This document shows positions 6,553 through 8,949 of a DNA stretch of 8,949 nt, one piece after another. Origin of the DNA: Geobacter sp. (GTDB lineage Bacteria; Desulfobacterota; Desulfuromonadia; Geobacterales; Pseudopelobacteraceae); the NCBI GenBank assembly GCA_027346925.1, contig DAIERH010000085.1:1-8949 (forward strand), given 5' to 3'. A program made the position numbers and the translations under genes. The notes beneath the pieces are model-generated. The model saw only the letters and a list, made by a program, of their open reading frames with translations. It was not told the origin of the DNA and did not search any database. Each line of letters begins with the position of its first letter. The stretch's first letter is position 1.

Positions 6553-6560
<8 letters not shown>
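6475..6560. repeat. 86-bp double-hairpin palindromic element (MITE/REP-like)
   Basis: Thirty-bp terminal arms (6475-6504 and 6531-6560) are inverted repeats with only 3 mismatches, starting TCCCGTAGGGGCG. Each arm also folds on itself: GGGCGCCC 6483-6490 with 6497-6504, and GGGCGGCC 6531-6538 with GGCCGCCC 6545-6552, each with a 6-nt loop. The centre (6505-6530) is unstructured and begins and ends with AATGC. The right end overlaps the acyl-CoA dehydrogenase gene and supplies its stop codon; the left end stops 5 bp before the hydrolase ATG. GTAGGGGC-type palindromes of this kind recur in many bacterial genomes, but copy number here cannot be seen. Confidence 0.8.
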
Positions 6561-8334
<1,774 letters not shown>

Positions 8335-8357
8335 GTGAGTCACCTCGTTTTTGTGAA

Positions 8358-8386
8358 ATTATAAGATTAACGTCAAGTTCTGCCAC
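8358..8386 (-). promoter_or_regulatory. Possible internal promoter for the acyl-CoA dehydrogenase gene
   Basis: On the minus strand a perfect TATAAT (8358-8363) lies 23 bp before the ATG at 8334. A 4-of-6 -35 match, GTGGCA (8381-8386), lies 17 bp upstream, in the outer arm of the repeat at 8382-8474. The spacer contains ACTTGACGTTAAT (8366-8378), which matches 11 of 13 bases with ACTTGACGCTGAT of the dyad at 485-497. This suggests a second, co-regulated entry point for transcription after thiolase. The -10 is convincing; the -35 is not strong. Confidence 0.4.
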
Positions 8387-8474
8387 GAAGACACAGAGAC
8401 ACGGAGAAATTCAATGTCGCAGTTACAGGGATACAGGATGGACGGGATGCTATCTACCTCTGTGTCTCCGTGGC
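8382..8474. repeat. 93-bp intergenic element with 17-bp inverted ends and internal tandem repeats
   Basis: GCCACGAAGACACAGAG (8382-8398) pairs with 8458-8474 with one mismatch. The interior holds ACAGGGAT, ACAGGAT and GGACGGGAT in tandem (8425-8448). Sequences of the form CCACGGAGACACAGAG and CAGGATGGACGGGAT are familiar as dispersed repeats in many bacterial genomes. The element occupies most of the gap between the thiolase stop and the acyl-CoA dehydrogenase start. A T6 tract (8478-8483) follows the right arm only on the plus strand, where no gene is read, so it is not a standard terminator for thiolase. Confidence 0.65.
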
Positions 8475-8489
8475 GGATTTTTTATTCGG

Positions 8490-8949
8490 TCACACCTTCT
8501 CGAAGATCCCCGCCGCGCCCATGCCGCCGCCGATGCACATGGAGACCATGCCGTAACGGGTGTTGCTGCGCTGCATCTCGTGCAGCAGGGTGGCGGTCAG
8601 CTTGGCACCCGTGCATCCCAGGGGGTGCCCCAGGGCGATGGCCCCGCCGTTCACGTTGACCCTGGCGGGGTCGAGCCCCAATTCCTTGACGCAGGCCAGG
8701 GACTGGGCCGCAAAGGCCTCGTTCAGCTCGACCAGGCCGATGTCCGCCAGGCTCAGTCCGGCCAGCTTGAGGGCCGCCGGTATGGCCGCCACCGGGCCGA
8801 TACCCATCAACTCCGGCGCTACCCCCTTGACTGCAAAGGCGACGAAGCGGGCCAGGGCCTTCCTGCCGATCCGTTCCAGGTACTCGCCGGATACCACGAG
8901 CACGGCGGCGGCGCCATCGGTCATCTGGGAGGAGTTGCCGGCCGTGACC
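8490..8949 (-). CDS. Acetyl-CoA acyltransferase/thiolase, C-terminal part
   Basis: The frame enters from the right edge, so the N-terminal half with the first active-site cysteine is missing. The 152 visible residues begin VTAGNSSQMTDGAAAV, a thiolase signature, then show ELNEAFAAQSLA, the active-site histidine in GGAIALGHPLGCTGAK, and the second catalytic cysteine in MCIGGGMGAAGIFEKV at the C terminus. All C-terminal catalytic elements are intact. The enzyme cleaves 3-ketoacyl-CoA with CoA (beta-oxidation) or condenses acetyl-CoA. The operon partner acyl-CoA dehydrogenase and the two unsaturated-chain auxiliary enzymes favour the degradative direction. Chain length cannot be judged. It is the most upstream visible gene of the minus-strand operon; a hydroxyacyl-CoA dehydrogenase/hydratase gene may lie beyond the edge (inference). 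Confidence 0.92.
   Translation of the reverse strand, partial: VTAGNSSQMTDGAAAVLVVSGEYLERIGRKALARFVAFAVKGVAPELMGIGPVAAIPAALKLAGLSLADIGLVELNEAFAAQSLACVKELGLDPARVNVNGGAIALGHPLGCTGAKLTATLLHEMQRSNTRYGMVSMCIGGGMGAAGIFEKV

Noticed and set aside
8366..8386. Sigma54 promoter (TGGCA followed by TTGA) before the acyl-CoA dehydrogenase
   Set aside because: The GG and downstream dinucleotide are 8 rather than 10 bases apart and the GC of the -12 element is missing.
8382..8483. Rho-independent terminator after thiolase
   Set aside because: The inverted repeat is real but has a 59-nt interior, and the T tract follows it on the plus strand. Read in the thiolase direction there is no U run after the stem.

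Overview
The window looks like chromosomal DNA of a GC-rich, non-pathogenic bacterium, most likely a Desulfuromonadales/Geobacter-type deltaproteobacterium. That placement is an inference. It rests on the base composition, the mix of gene families (membrane Fe-S/cytochrome b-type electron-transfer protein, MerR regulator, 593-residue acyl-CoA dehydrogenase, FadH-like reductase) and the style of intergenic palindromes; no 16S or marker gene is present.

Layout. Positions 1-438 (minus) hold the N-terminal part of a membrane electron-transfer subunit that runs off the left edge. A 238-bp divergent control region (439-676) follows, with two promoters and two dyads. A MerR-family regulator (677-1075, plus) comes next. 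Everything from 1112 to the right edge is on the minus strand and reads, in transcription order: thiolase (partial, 8949-8490), acyl-CoA dehydrogenase (8334-6553), metallo-beta-lactamase-fold hydrolase (6469-5531), 2,4-dienoyl-CoA reductase-like flavoprotein (5519-3516), exported chalcone-isomerase-like protein (3376-2819), alpha/beta hydrolase (2805-1903) and an enoyl-CoA isomerase-like crotonase (1885-1112). Two junctions have possible ATGA overlaps, so the genes are probably co-transcribed. The MerR gene converges on the end of this operon.

How the genes work together. Acyl-CoA dehydrogenase and thiolase are the first and last steps of beta-oxidation. The crotonase lacks both hydratase glutamates but has the glutamate position of delta3,delta2-enoyl-CoA isomerases. 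The FadH-like protein keeps the Tyr, His and four Cys of dienoyl-CoA reductase. Together the last two are the auxiliary enzymes needed for unsaturated acyl chains. The left-edge membrane protein may pass electrons from ETF to the quinone pool. The MerR protein, which lacks metal-sensor cysteines, is a good candidate regulator that senses an acyl-CoA-type ligand. The two hydrolases and the exported chalcone-isomerase-like protein have no assigned place.

The most striking non-coding feature is that the three larger gaps of the minus-strand operon are each largely occupied by a different 82-93-bp palindromic element. Two of these are double hairpins in which sequence differences are compensated to preserve pairing, and one supplies the stop codon of the acyl-CoA dehydrogenase. 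I see no CRISPR array, tRNA, rRNA, phage or transposase gene.
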